A stretch of DNA of 64,000 nt from contig CAVUMM010000008.1 of assembly GCA_963742655.1 (NCBI GenBank), positions 62,001 to 126,000 on the forward strand. Direction: 5' to 3'. Numbering within the stretch: the first letter of the stretch is position 1; the number at the start of each line of letters is the position of its first letter. Both the position numbers and the translations under genes were made by a program. Shown here piece by piece: positions 18,013 through 25,703 of this stretch. Under the pieces are notes generated by a model that searched no databases, was not told the origin of the DNA, and saw only the letters and a list, made by a program, of their open reading frames with translations. The stretch comes from JAICLK01 sp963742655 (lineage in GTDB: Bacteria; Patescibacteriota; Saccharimonadia; Saccharimonadales; UBA4665).

Positions 18013-19591
18013 TGATACCTCCAAGCTGCGGGCTGGCCGGGAGGGTGAGCGTAACGCCGTTGGCCGTGATGACCAACTGCGTCGACCCGGTAGTCGCGCT
18101 GCTCAAATCGACAGTGCAATCCAGTGAGCTGCTGCCCGTTCCGGTGCAATCTGCCGTGAACGTGTTGCCGGCTTGCTTGAATGCGACCGTAGTGCTGCAA
18201 CTTCCGGGCGAACTGCTGCACGGCAAATTGGCACCGGTAATCTGGAAAGCAAAAGCGTTCATGGTGTCGGTGCCTTGGCTGGCGGCCGAGGGAGTGAGCG
18301 TAAAGACCCGCGGGAAGTTGGGGTCTGCCGTGAGTATCAAACGGACTTTTTGCAGGTAATCGTGGCCGTTATAGGGGAATGTCGTGGCGGGCGGTGAAGA
18401 TGACAAATAGGTCGGAACGCTTATCGGGTTAAGCGCGTTCACGCCGGTGTATGGAACGGCCGCAGCCAGGTAATACGTCGTGCCGCCAACCGAGCAGCTG
18501 CTGTCACCATTGTCGCCGCAGAAAATGTACGGCCCGGGAACGAGATCGGACAAAGCGGCCAGCCCACTGCCGTCGGTAACCGGCCGCGTGTCAGACGGCG
18601 ATAGCGTGTCGTAGTAATACTGCGTGTCGGTACTGCTGGTGTATTTTTTGTAGCCACCCTTGGCGTAAATCTTGGCGTTTGGCAGCGGATTGCCGCTCGT
18701 ATCAGTCGTTTCGACGAGCAAGCTATCAGCGCCTTGCGGTTTGATGGTGAGCGTGACGTTGCTCGACAATTGGCTGAAAATTTGTTGGCTGGAATAATTC
18801 GGCTGCAGGCTGCCAGACGGTGCTATGGTGCTCAACGTTGAGTAGCCCGGGTCGGAAGCAGTTATCACGTAATTATAGCCGGCAGTGTCTTTCGGCAGCC
18901 CGTAAAAGATGGCCTCTCCGTTGCTGTCGGTTGAATCGGATACGTCGACTGTCGGGCTGAGCGTGCCGTCTTTGGCTTCGACGGTCGCACCGGATACCGG
19001 ATTGCCATTATCATCTAATACTTTCACGAACAGCGCGCCGGTATTGCTGGCCGTTTCCGCAACTCGAGCCGAAATTTCCGTATCATCGTAGGCCAGCAGT
19101 GTGTTGGTGCGGTCATATACCGACACGCGGATGATTTTATAATCGGCCGGGTTCAGGTCCGTGGCCGGCGCGCCCGAAGGCGGCGGATAATTCCGGCAGT
19201 ACGTTTGCTCGAGCTGCTGAGAAGGGTACGAGCCGCAGCCGTCAAAGGCGTCGTCTACGTAGCTAATGGCTGTTTTGACGGTGTACGTGACGCCGCTCAA
19301 AGTCTGAGTTTTCGATGCCGGCAGCGGGTTGCTGGAAACGATGCTGCCACCGGCCACCGCCAAGCTGTTATACGGCAGTGACTTGAGGTATTCGAGCTGG
19401 TTCGTCGCCAGCAGCAGCGCGGCCGTTTTTTGTTTTGACACCACGGCGCTTTGAATCAGTGATATATAGAGCCCCATGGCGGCAATGACCATCATACTAA
19501 GTACGACGACCGCTACCGCAAGTTCGACGAGAGTAAACCCCCGTGCATCGGTTTTACGAAATCCACGCAGTTTCATGCTTACGCTTGTCAT
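17999..19591 (-). CDS. Large minor prepilin with Cna-B-like domains
   Basis: 530 residues. A class III signal (DARG then FTLVELAVAVVVLSMMVIAA) shows it is processed and assembled like a pilin. After about residue 195 come two carboxypeptidase-regulatory/Cna-B-like modules: VKVLDDNGNPVSGATVEAKD with GEAIFYGLPKDTAGYNYV, and LVETTDTSGNPLPNAKIYAKG with GLAALSDLVPGPY. A C-terminal Cys-rich beta domain follows. Such modules are stalk or adhesin domains, so this is a candidate tip adhesin. A TATAAT on the minus strand (19595-19590) overlaps the first ATG; if used, translation would begin at the ATG at 19576. Confidence 0.85.
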   Translation of the reverse strand: MTSVSMKLRGFRKTDARGFTLVELAVAVVVLSMMVIAAMGLYISLIQSAVVSKQKTAALLLATNQLEYLKSLPYNSLAVAGGSIVSSNPLPASKTQTLSGVTYTVKTAISYVDDAFDGCGSYPSQQLEQTYCRNYPPPSGAPATDLNPADYKIIRVSVYDRTNTLLAYDDTEISARVAETASNTGALFVKVLDDNGNPVSGATVEAKDGTLSPTVDVSDSTDSNGEAIFYGLPKDTAGYNYVITASDPGYSTLSTIAPSGSLQPNYSSQQIFSQLSSNVTLTIKPQGADSLLVETTDTSGNPLPNAKIYAKGGYKKYTSSTDTQYYYDTLSPSDTRPVTDGSGLAALSDLVPGPYIFCGDNGDSSCSVGGTTYYLAAAVPYTGVNALNPISVPTYLSSSPPATTFPYNGHDYLQKVRLILTADPNFPRVFTLTPSAASQGTDTMNAFAFQITGANLPCSSSPGSCSTTVAFKQAGNTFTADCTGTGSSSLDCTVDLSSATTGSTQLVITANGVTLTLPASPQLGGINVTP

Positions 19592-19615
19592 TATACATTG
19601 TCATCTGCAGATAAA

Positions 19616-19641
19616 AGAGCCCGGATTTTCGACCGGGCTCT
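19616..19641 (-). terminator. Intrinsic terminator behind the major pilin gene
   Basis: A 9-bp GC-rich stem (AGAGCCCGG / CCGGGCTCT) with an 8-base loop is followed on the minus strand by a T-rich run. It lies 28 bases past the pilin stop and before the minor-pilin operon. It probably lets the major pilin mRNA greatly exceed the minor-pilin mRNA. Confidence 0.8.
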
Positions 19642-19668
19642 ATGAAAGTCACTAGCTCTAAAACTAAT

Positions 19669-20130
19669 TTAGTGGCTTGTCTTCACGTACGTGCTGGCGC
19701 CGTTGACGGTACCTTCGTATGTCGCAGTGAGCGTGAACTTGGTACACATCGTTGCCGTATCATCACAAGCATTGCCGCCGTCGTCAGTCGGCTGGTAGGC
19801 GTAGGATTTGGCCGCCGGAGCAGAAACGAGAGTCTGGCTTGAACCTTGCGGATCCTGCAAGGCGGCCGGATCGAGACCCTTCAAATTGGTTGACACCCAG
19901 CTGGCGGTGTTCATGTCCGTGAGTGTCGGATAGAAGCCTTGGTCGGCGTTAAATGCTTCGAGATGGCTGTCGACAGCGTTAATGTCTGTCTGGCGCTTCG
20001 TGTTGCGCGCCCTTTGTTGAATGCCCGTGAACGTTATGATAACCAGCGTCGCCAATATGCCGATAATCACAATCACGATCAAAAGTTCCACGATGGTGAA
20101 ACCGCTTTGTTTACGTTTTAGTGAGACCAT
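19669..20130 (-). CDS. pilA: Major type IV pilin (prepilin)
   Basis: The 153-residue protein has a short basic leader MVSLKRKQSG, then FTIVELLIVIVIIGILATLVI (class III signal with +5 Glu). A compact head follows, with a disulfide-candidate pair in GNACDDTATMCTKF. Its size, good ribosome-binding site (AAGGAGGG), own promoter and following terminator mark it as the main pilus subunit. Unlike the minor pilins it is expressed as a single-gene unit within the cluster. Confidence 0.9.
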   Translation of the reverse strand: MVSLKRKQSGFTIVELLIVIVIIGILATLVIITFTGIQQRARNTKRQTDINAVDSHLEAFNADQGFYPTLTDMNTASWVSTNLKGLDPAALQDPQGSSQTLVSAPAAKSYAYQPTDDGGNACDDTATMCTKFTLTATYEGTVNGASTYVKTSH

Positions 20131-20203
20131 AGGTGCCCACCCTCCTTGTTATTTATTTATTCGTTATCTTACCGAATGATTTTCGACTAAGAATTACACT
20201 TGG

Positions 20204-20232
20204 ATTATCAAGCATAAGCGCCAATCAGTCAA
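20204..20232 (-). promoter_or_regulatory. Major pilin promoter TTGACT-17-GATAAT
   Basis: On the minus strand, TTGACT (20232-20227) and GATAAT (20209-20204) are 17 bases apart, close to the sigma-70 ideal. The leader to the pilin ATG would be about 70 bases. The promoter lies in the 113-base gap between the pilC stop and pilA. Confidence 0.7.
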
Positions 20233-20243
20233 GTAGGAAGTTG

Positions 20244-21455
20244 TTAACTGTTGCCGATATTTTTATTCAAACTGGCAATCGGGCCCATCACGCTGGCGGC
20301 AATCAGCCCGACAACGCTGCCGAGCACCACAATCAGTAATGGTTCGATGATGGAGCTTAGTCCTTCGATGGTGGCGTCGACTTCCTCGTCGTAAAAATCA
20401 GCTACCTTTTCCAGGATGGTGTCGATTTGGCCGGTTTCTTCACCGACGGCCAGCATCTGGCTGATGATCGGCGGGAAGTTTCTGCTGTGGGCGAGCGTTT
20501 CGCTGAGCTGTTTGCCGTTTTTGACCTCGACTGCCGCCGTTTTCAGCTCGGCTTCGATGACCTTATTGCCGATGGCCGCTCCTGTCACGTCGAGCGATTC
20601 CAACACGCTGACGCCGGCGGACATAAGCGAGGCAAATGTCCGGGCAAAGCGTGCGATAGCGATTTTGCGAATCACCACGCTGAGGATCGGCAGCCGCAGC
20701 AGTACGGCGTGGAACTGATATTTTCCTTTCGGAGTTTTAATGTATCGCAACGTTACAAATGTGCCTGCAACTAAAAGGGGGATTATGATAATCGCGTAAT
20801 GTTGCATTATGTGACTGAGACCGAGTAAAAACCGCGTTTGCGGAGGTAACTGTGCGCCTGGCGTCAAGCTGCTAATAATCCCGCTAATTTTCGGCATTAG
20901 ATAAATCATAATGAAGAAAAACGCCACTACCGTAATGCACAGAATGACCATCGGATACGTCATGGCGCTGACGATTTTTTTGTGCATCGAGGATTGCTTT
21001 TCGATCTGGGCGGCCAGGCGTTTCAAGATCTTGTCGAGTATACCGGCCGTTTCGCCGGCGCGGATCATATTCACATAGACTTCCGAAAACACATTCGGGT
21101 AACGCGCAAAAGCGTCAGCCAATGGCCGGCCGCCTTCGATGTCTTTGGTGATCGATTCGACGACCGTTTTAAAATATTTGTTTTCTGATTGTGCCTGCAG
21201 CGTGGCCATAGCGCGGGCAAGCGGCACGCCGGCGGAAATCATGGTGGAAAGCTGGCGCGTAAAAATCACCAAATCTCGCGATTTTACGCGATTGCCGAAG
21301 CTCAGATTCAGACTTTTCCCGCCGCCGGCTTTGATGACCACCGGATGTAACTGCTGCCGCGCGAGCATCGACACGGCTTCTTCGCGGGTCGGGGCTTCCA
21401 GGACGCCTTGCTGGGTCTTACCTTCTTTCGTAGTCGCAATGAAGTTAAATCTCAT
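20244..21455 (-). CDS. pilC: PilC, type IV pilus platform protein (GspF family)
   Basis: A 403-residue polytopic membrane protein with two GspF repeats: FTRQLSTMISAGVPLARAMATL and FARTFASLMSAGVSVLESLDV. Membrane helices are near 175-195, 210-235 and 370-395. The start MRFNFIATTKEGKTQQGVLEA is the standard N-terminal domain. PilC sits in the cytoplasmic membrane and transmits PilB motion to the pilins. The gene starts 10 bases after pilB. Confidence 0.95.
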   Translation of the reverse strand: MRFNFIATTKEGKTQQGVLEAPTREEAVSMLARQQLHPVVIKAGGGKSLNLSFGNRVKSRDLVIFTRQLSTMISAGVPLARAMATLQAQSENKYFKTVVESITKDIEGGRPLADAFARYPNVFSEVYVNMIRAGETAGILDKILKRLAAQIEKQSSMHKKIVSAMTYPMVILCITVVAFFFIMIYLMPKISGIISSLTPGAQLPPQTRFLLGLSHIMQHYAIIIIPLLVAGTFVTLRYIKTPKGKYQFHAVLLRLPILSVVIRKIAIARFARTFASLMSAGVSVLESLDVTGAAIGNKVIEAELKTAAVEVKNGKQLSETLAHSRNFPPIISQMLAVGEETGQIDTILEKVADFYDEEVDATIEGLSSIIEPLLIVVLGSVVGLIAASVMGPIASLNKNIGNS

Positions 21456-21465
21456 ATCCTATTTA

Positions 21466-23274
21466 TCACTTCTCGATTGTTACGCGCAGTATTTCTTCGA
21501 TTGTGGTAATGCCGCGCAGCGCTTTTATGAAACCGTCGAGCTGCATGGTGACCATGCCCTCACGGATGGCTTCGTTTTGAATATCTTCGCTGGTTGCCCC
21601 GGCGACAATTAATTTTGAAATGGCCGATGAACCGGGCAGCGCTTCATAAATTCCGATGCGCCCTTTGTATCCGACATGATTACATTGGTCACAGCCGCCA
21701 TCGTGCACGCGCCAGAGACGCTTGATACCGGTGTCGGTTGTCGAAAAGTCCATGTGGCCTTGTTTGGTCGGGTCGTTCGCAACCTGTTGGGCACCCATCA
21801 ATACGGCCTGTTCTTCCAGTGCGTGAATGCTATGCATGACTTGCGGATCGTTGAGTTGGAAGATGTGTCCAAGTTGTTTGAGGGTAACTTCATCAGGCGT
21901 GTACTGTTCGCGGCAAAAATTGCACAAGCAACGCACCAGGCGTTGTCCGATCACGGCACGGATGGTGCTAGCAATCAGGAATGGCTCGATTCCCATATCG
22001 AGCAGGCGCGGTAAACAAGTCGCGGCGTTATTGGTGTGCAGTGTTGAAAAAACCAAGTGTCCGGTGAGCGCGGCCTGTACCGCCAGGTCGGCTGTCTCGC
22101 GGTCACGAATCTCGCCCACCATGATGATGTTCGGATCCTGCCGCAGCAGGGAACGCAAACCCGACGCGAATGTCATGCCGGCTATCGGATTAACCTGCGT
22201 CTGGTTGGTGCCGAATACTTTGTACTCGATTGGATCTTCGATAGTCGAGATGTTAATGCTTGGTGTATTCAGAATATTCAAAACGCTGAATAGCGTGGTT
22301 GATTTGCCCGAACCGGTCGGACCCGTAACCAATATCATGCCGTGCGGCTGGGTAATGGCTTGGTTGAGCGCGCTTAAAGACGGGCCCCAAAAGCCGAGCT
22401 CCTCGAAAGTGATGGCCTTATTTGATTCGTTCAAAATACGCATCACAATTTTTTCGCCGTCACTAATCGGCAGCGTCGATACCCGCAGCGCATACACTAG
22501 CCCGTCAACTTCTACTTTGAAACGTCCGTCCTGCGGCACGCGGCGCTCATCGATCTTCAAATTAGATAATATCTTGATGCGCGATACCACGGCGTTATGG
22601 ATTTTTTTGGGAAGTTTGTTGGCTTCGCGCAGCACGCCGTCAACCCGGTAGCGTACCGACACATAATTTTCGCGCGGTTCGATATGGATATCGCTGGCGC
22701 CTGATTTGACGGCGTAACGGATCAGCAAATTGACTGTCTGGGTGATCGGCGAGTCTTCGGCCAGGTCCGCTTCGCTGACCTCGTCTTCTTCGTCTTCTTG
22801 CGTTTCCGGGGTCAAAACTTTCGTAAGGTCGTTACTGTCATTACTGTGGTACAGATCGAGCGCCGCCTGGATGGCCGAGCTTGACGCGGCATAGATCTCC
22901 AGACGTCCGCCGACTTGTTTTTGCAAAAAACTGACGGCCTGGATATCATCGGGGTCTTCCATGGCCAGCCGCCGGGATCCGTCATCGTTGATGCCGAACA
23001 CTACCGCACGGTATTGGCGCGCCATTTTTTCGGGAATGAGCGCCAGCAGTTCGTGCTTGACGTCGTGCGGATTGATGTCGGCGAACGGAATGTCGATTTC
23101 CTCGGCATACATCTTGGTCAGGTCGTGGTCAGTGACGATATTACTTTGGATAACCAGTTCCTGCAGCGGCTTTTTCTCGGCGACTTCCTGTTCACGGAGC
23201 ACCGTTAACTGATCATCGGTGATTTTCTTGGCACCTTTTAGTAATTTCTCGACTAATCCGTCCGGAATATGCAT
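21466..23274 (-). CDS. pilB: PilB, type IV pilus extension ATPase
   Basis: 602 residues. The N-terminal MshEN-like domain is followed by the hexameric ATPase core with Walker A GPTGSGKSTTL (about 318-328). The Asp box is TIEDPIEYKV, Walker B is IIMVGEIRDRETADLA and the His box is GHLVFSTLHTN. The zinc site is formed by CLCNFC and CDQCNHVGYKGR (about 450 and 525), which distinguishes PilB/GspE from PilT. It powers pilus extension. No PilT retraction ATPase lies in this window. Confidence 0.96.
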   Translation of the reverse strand: MHIPDGLVEKLLKGAKKITDDQLTVLREQEVAEKKPLQELVIQSNIVTDHDLTKMYAEEIDIPFADINPHDVKHELLALIPEKMARQYRAVVFGINDDGSRRLAMEDPDDIQAVSFLQKQVGGRLEIYAASSSAIQAALDLYHSNDSNDLTKVLTPETQEDEEDEVSEADLAEDSPITQTVNLLIRYAVKSGASDIHIEPRENYVSVRYRVDGVLREANKLPKKIHNAVVSRIKILSNLKIDERRVPQDGRFKVEVDGLVYALRVSTLPISDGEKIVMRILNESNKAITFEELGFWGPSLSALNQAITQPHGMILVTGPTGSGKSTTLFSVLNILNTPSINISTIEDPIEYKVFGTNQTQVNPIAGMTFASGLRSLLRQDPNIIMVGEIRDRETADLAVQAALTGHLVFSTLHTNNAATCLPRLLDMGIEPFLIASTIRAVIGQRLVRCLCNFCREQYTPDEVTLKQLGHIFQLNDPQVMHSIHALEEQAVLMGAQQVANDPTKQGHMDFSTTDTGIKRLWRVHDGGCDQCNHVGYKGRIGIYEALPGSSAISKLIVAGATSEDIQNEAIREGMVTMQLDGFIKALRGITTIEEILRVTIEK

Positions 23275-23339
23275 AGCTTAATCGTTATTATAAAGAACCG
23301 GCATAAGCTTTAGCAAAATCTCTTCATTTGCGGGCGGAT

Positions 23340-24023
23340 TTACTGATCCAACCCCCATTGCCGTGCGTTGTTTGGGCGGCTGACATTACGGCCGAGCCGA
23401 GCGATATCTTTAATAATTATACGGTGGCCGATGCGACCGATAATGCCTTGGCGCGTTAATCGTTCAAGTTCGCGGCTGACACTTTCCCGGGTGAGATTGA
23501 TAGAGTGTGCGATCAGTTCGTGCGTAAATGGCGCGTCAATGATAACGCTGCGGCTTCGTTTTTTACCGAACCGGCCGGCCAGAAAAAGCAGGCGGTAGGC
23601 AACCCGTTCGGATGATTTTTTGTATTGCAGGTTATCGAGCCTATCCGTGAACACCTGGAACTGCTGCGCTAATTGGCGCGCTAATTCGTAGCCGCCCGTT
23701 ACATTGTGCTGGGCAAAGTAGGTGAATTGCTCGCGTGATATCCGCCAGACCAGCGTCTGATCGAGCGCTTCATAATACAATTCCGGGTTGATTTCCCGGT
23801 AAGCCCAAGCGAGCGGAAACAGTTCGCCGTGCCCGTATACGATATGCAAAAATTCTTCGCCGCCATCGGTGATTGAGTAGGCTTTGACGTAACCAGTGTC
23901 GATAAAATATACGCCTTTGGGTGTCGGTTCGATGCCCACGATTAAATCGCCCTTACGGAAATATCGAGGCTGACCCCGTCTGAAGAGGTCTGCAACGACC
24001 GCGCTTTGGCTGTAGTTGGGCAT
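23340..24023 (-). CDS. Crp/Fnr-family transcription regulator
   Basis: About 227 residues: a cNMP-binding beta-barrel (YFRKGDLIVG, GVYFIDTGYVKAYSI), a dimer helix and a C-terminal HTH FTHELIAHSINLTRESVSRELERL. The recognition helix has R-E-x-x-x-R (TRESVSR), as in E. coli CRP, where these residues read TGTGA. No Fnr-type cysteines are seen. The classical cAMP pocket signature is not obvious, so the ligand is unknown. I start at 24023; ATGs at 24032 and 24065 are in frame. A perfect CRP-like palindrome precedes its own promoter, so it probably regulates itself. Confidence 0.88.
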   Translation of the reverse strand: MPNYSQSAVVADLFRRGQPRYFRKGDLIVGIEPTPKGVYFIDTGYVKAYSITDGGEEFLHIVYGHGELFPLAWAYREINPELYYEALDQTLVWRISREQFTYFAQHNVTGGYELARQLAQQFQVFTDRLDNLQYKKSSERVAYRLLFLAGRFGKKRSRSVIIDAPFTHELIAHSINLTRESVSRELERLTRQGIIGRIGHRIIIKDIARLGRNVSRPNNARQWGLDQ

Positions 24024-24084
24024 CGCACACATTCCTTTTTCTGGTCCGTTTTCTTCAGTGTACACTCGCGCTCCGGCAATTACT

Positions 24085-24100
24085 TGTGACTATTCTCACA
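24085..24100 (-). promoter_or_regulatory. CRP-like operator in front of the crp-family gene
   Basis: TGTGACTATTCTCACA is a perfect TGTGA-N6-TCACA palindrome. On the minus strand a TACACT -10 box (24062-24057) puts the start of transcription near 24050, so the site is centred close to -42, the class II activator position. The other nearby site (24160-24175) faces the divergent gene. Confidence 0.7.
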
Positions 24101-24159
24101 TGCAGGCAAACAACTCCAGACTGTTCGGGGTTGTCGAGTCAAACCATCTGCCGGATAAC

Positions 24160-24175
24160 TGTGAGCGCAGTCACT
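24160..24175 (+). promoter_or_regulatory. CRP-like operator in front of the DUF1269 gene
   Basis: TGTGAGCGCAGTCACT matches TGTGA-N6-TCACA at nine of ten consensus bases. TATAAA (24197-24202) lies 21 bases beyond it, giving a predicted start near 24209 and a site centre at about -41.5. There is no good -35 box, as expected of an activator-dependent promoter. Confidence 0.7.
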
Positions 24176-24234
24176 GCAGTAAAACCGGCTATATCGTATA
24201 AACAAGTGACAACCGTAACAGGAGAGGGGGAAGC

Positions 24235-24717
24235 ATGAGCAATTTAGTGGTAATGAGCTTCAAGAATGAAGATGAAGCTGCCCGAGTACTCGAAGAAGTC
24301 TCTGAATTGCAGCGGCAAGAGCTTATAAAAGTCGATGACGCGGCGACTGCGGTGCGCCGGCTTGATGGTAAGGTAAAGGTAAAACAGGCCAGCGATTTGG
24401 TCGGCGCCGGCGCATTGGGCGGCGCCTTCTGGGGCATGTTGTTCGGATTGTTATTCTTTGTGCCGTTCTTAGGCTTGGCGATCGGGGCGGCAACCGGTGC
24501 ATTGTTTGGCAAAGCGGCCGATTACGGTATCAACGACAAGTTCATCAAAAAAGTCAGTGATTCGATCCAACCTGGAAATTCGGCACTATTTTTGTTGGTG
24601 AGTGAAGCGAAAGTCGATCGTGTCGTCGAACAGCTCAAGCCGTTCAAAGGTAAAATCATCCACACCTCGTTATCGAAAGAAGAGGAGGGAAGGCTCAAGG
24701 AAGCATTCGCGGCTTGA
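24235..24717 (+). CDS. DUF1269-family membrane protein
   Basis: 160 residues: MSNLVVMSFKNEDEAARVLEEV (ferredoxin-like start), then a glycine-rich hydrophobic hairpin GALGGAFWGMLFGLLFFVPF with LGLAIGAATGALFGKAADYG, then a soluble C-terminal part. This is the DUF1269 layout, of unknown function and often stress-linked. The ribosome-binding site GGAGAGGGGG is strong. The gene diverges from the crp-family gene and has a CRP-like site at about -41.5, so I infer it is activated by that regulator. Confidence 0.88.
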   Translation: MSNLVVMSFKNEDEAARVLEEVSELQRQELIKVDDAATAVRRLDGKVKVKQASDLVGAGALGGAFWGMLFGLLFFVPFLGLAIGAATGALFGKAADYGINDKFIKKVSDSIQPGNSALFLLVSEAKVDRVVEQLKPFKGKIIHTSLSKEEEGRLKEAFAA

Positions 24718-24769
24718 ACTGGCCGGGAAAGCATAAGTGGTATGCTATTAAGACTAAGTGGATCAAGTA

Positions 24770-25120
24770 ATGAGGGGCACGCGGCCGGTGATAAACAAGC
24801 AAATTGAAACGACCGATACGGGTGAAAGACCTCATACGCAAGTGTCACGCGGCCGCGTGCGCATCGGCCTGACGCTTTGGGTGATATCGTATATTCCGTT
24901 CCCGGTGATCATATTAGACCATTTGCACAAAAACGGTCAGATCAACGACCCCAAAAATTCAAGCACTTTTCTGGCAGTAAGCTGGGGGCTGCAGATCTTA
25001 ATCGGTCTTCTCGGGCTGTATATTGCCGGCAAGGAAGCGATCGGTATGGTGCGCGATAAGGGGTTAAAGAAATTACCAAAAAATCTTTGGCTGGTTCTGA
25101 TAGGGCGGAATGTTTCGTAG
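24770..25120 (+). CDS. Small two-helix membrane protein
   Basis: About 116 residues with two predicted membrane helices: IGLTLWVISYIPFPVIILDHL and FLAVSWGLQILIGLLGLYIAG. A basic C-terminal tail follows. I do not recognise the family. An in-frame GTG at 24758 is an alternative start. It lies between two genes with CRP-like sites but has none of its own that I can see; read-through from 24235 is plausible. Confidence 0.65.
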   Translation: MRGTRPVINKQIETTDTGERPHTQVSRGRVRIGLTLWVISYIPFPVIILDHLHKNGQINDPKNSSTFLAVSWGLQILIGLLGLYIAGKEAIGMVRDKGLKKLPKNLWLVLIGRNVS

Positions 25121-25146
25121 CTTAAATGCAAGATACGCAGATACTA

Positions 25147-25162
25147 GGTGATTTGCATCACA
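25147..25162 (+). promoter_or_regulatory. CRP-like operator in front of the DUF7144-like gene
   Basis: GGTGATTTGCATCACA fits the CRP palindrome at nine of ten consensus bases. TATAAA (25184-25189) lies 21 bases beyond it, exactly the spacing seen at 24160-24202, giving a predicted centre of -41.5. Confidence 0.68.
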
Positions 25163-25221
25163 GCCCTTCATGACGTCCGGGTGTATAAATTTAACATAAG
25201 CTTTAAATGGGGAGGTGTGAC

Positions 25222-25632
25222 ATGGCAGCACGGAATCAAAACTCAGATGATGTTTCAGGTTGGGTCGGATGGCAGTTCTTCGCGGCATTTCTTATGATGC
25301 TCGCCGGTGTATTCCAGGCCATTGCCGGACTGGTAGCAATTTTCCAGAATCAAGTGCTGCTGGTTACGCCATCACACCTTGTGCTGATGGACTATACGCA
25401 GTGGGGTTGGGTCCACTTGCTGATCGGTATCGTTTTGTTCCTGACATCATTTTCGCTCATGTCGGGACATTTGTGGGGCAGGATGGTCGGAATCGCATTG
25501 GCAAGCTTGAGCGCGATTGCTAATTTTGCATATCTCGACGCGTATCCTTGGTGGTCGCTGACCATAATCATTCTGGACGTGCTCATCATTTACGCTATTG
25601 CGGTGCATGGCGGTGAAATTCGGGAAGATTAG
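25222..25632 (+). CDS. DUF7144-like four-helix membrane protein
   Basis: 136 residues with four membrane helices (GWQFFAAFLMMLAGVFQAIA, HLLIGIVLFLTSFSLMSG, GIALASLSAIANFAY and WWSLTIIILDVLIIYAIAV). The W-x-x-F-A start and the overall layout match the small DUF7144 proteins common in actinobacteria. The GGGAGGTG ribosome-binding site selects ATG 25222 over the in-frame ATG at 25207. A CRP-like site precedes it. Confidence 0.8.
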   Translation: MAARNQNSDDVSGWVGWQFFAAFLMMLAGVFQAIAGLVAIFQNQVLLVTPSHLVLMDYTQWGWVHLLIGIVLFLTSFSLMSGHLWGRMVGIALASLSAIANFAYLDAYPWWSLTIIILDVLIIYAIAVHGGEIRED

Positions 25633-25703
25633 TTGACGGGCAGCCAATCAGACTGCTAGAGTTGGTTTAGAGGATCGGGTGGGCCGAGTCGGAGGGTAAC
25701 GAT

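Noticed and set aside
21827..22651. 274-codon plus-strand frame opposite pilB
   Set aside because: It is a shadow of the PilB ATPase core, whose Walker and zinc motifs are in the minus-strand frame.
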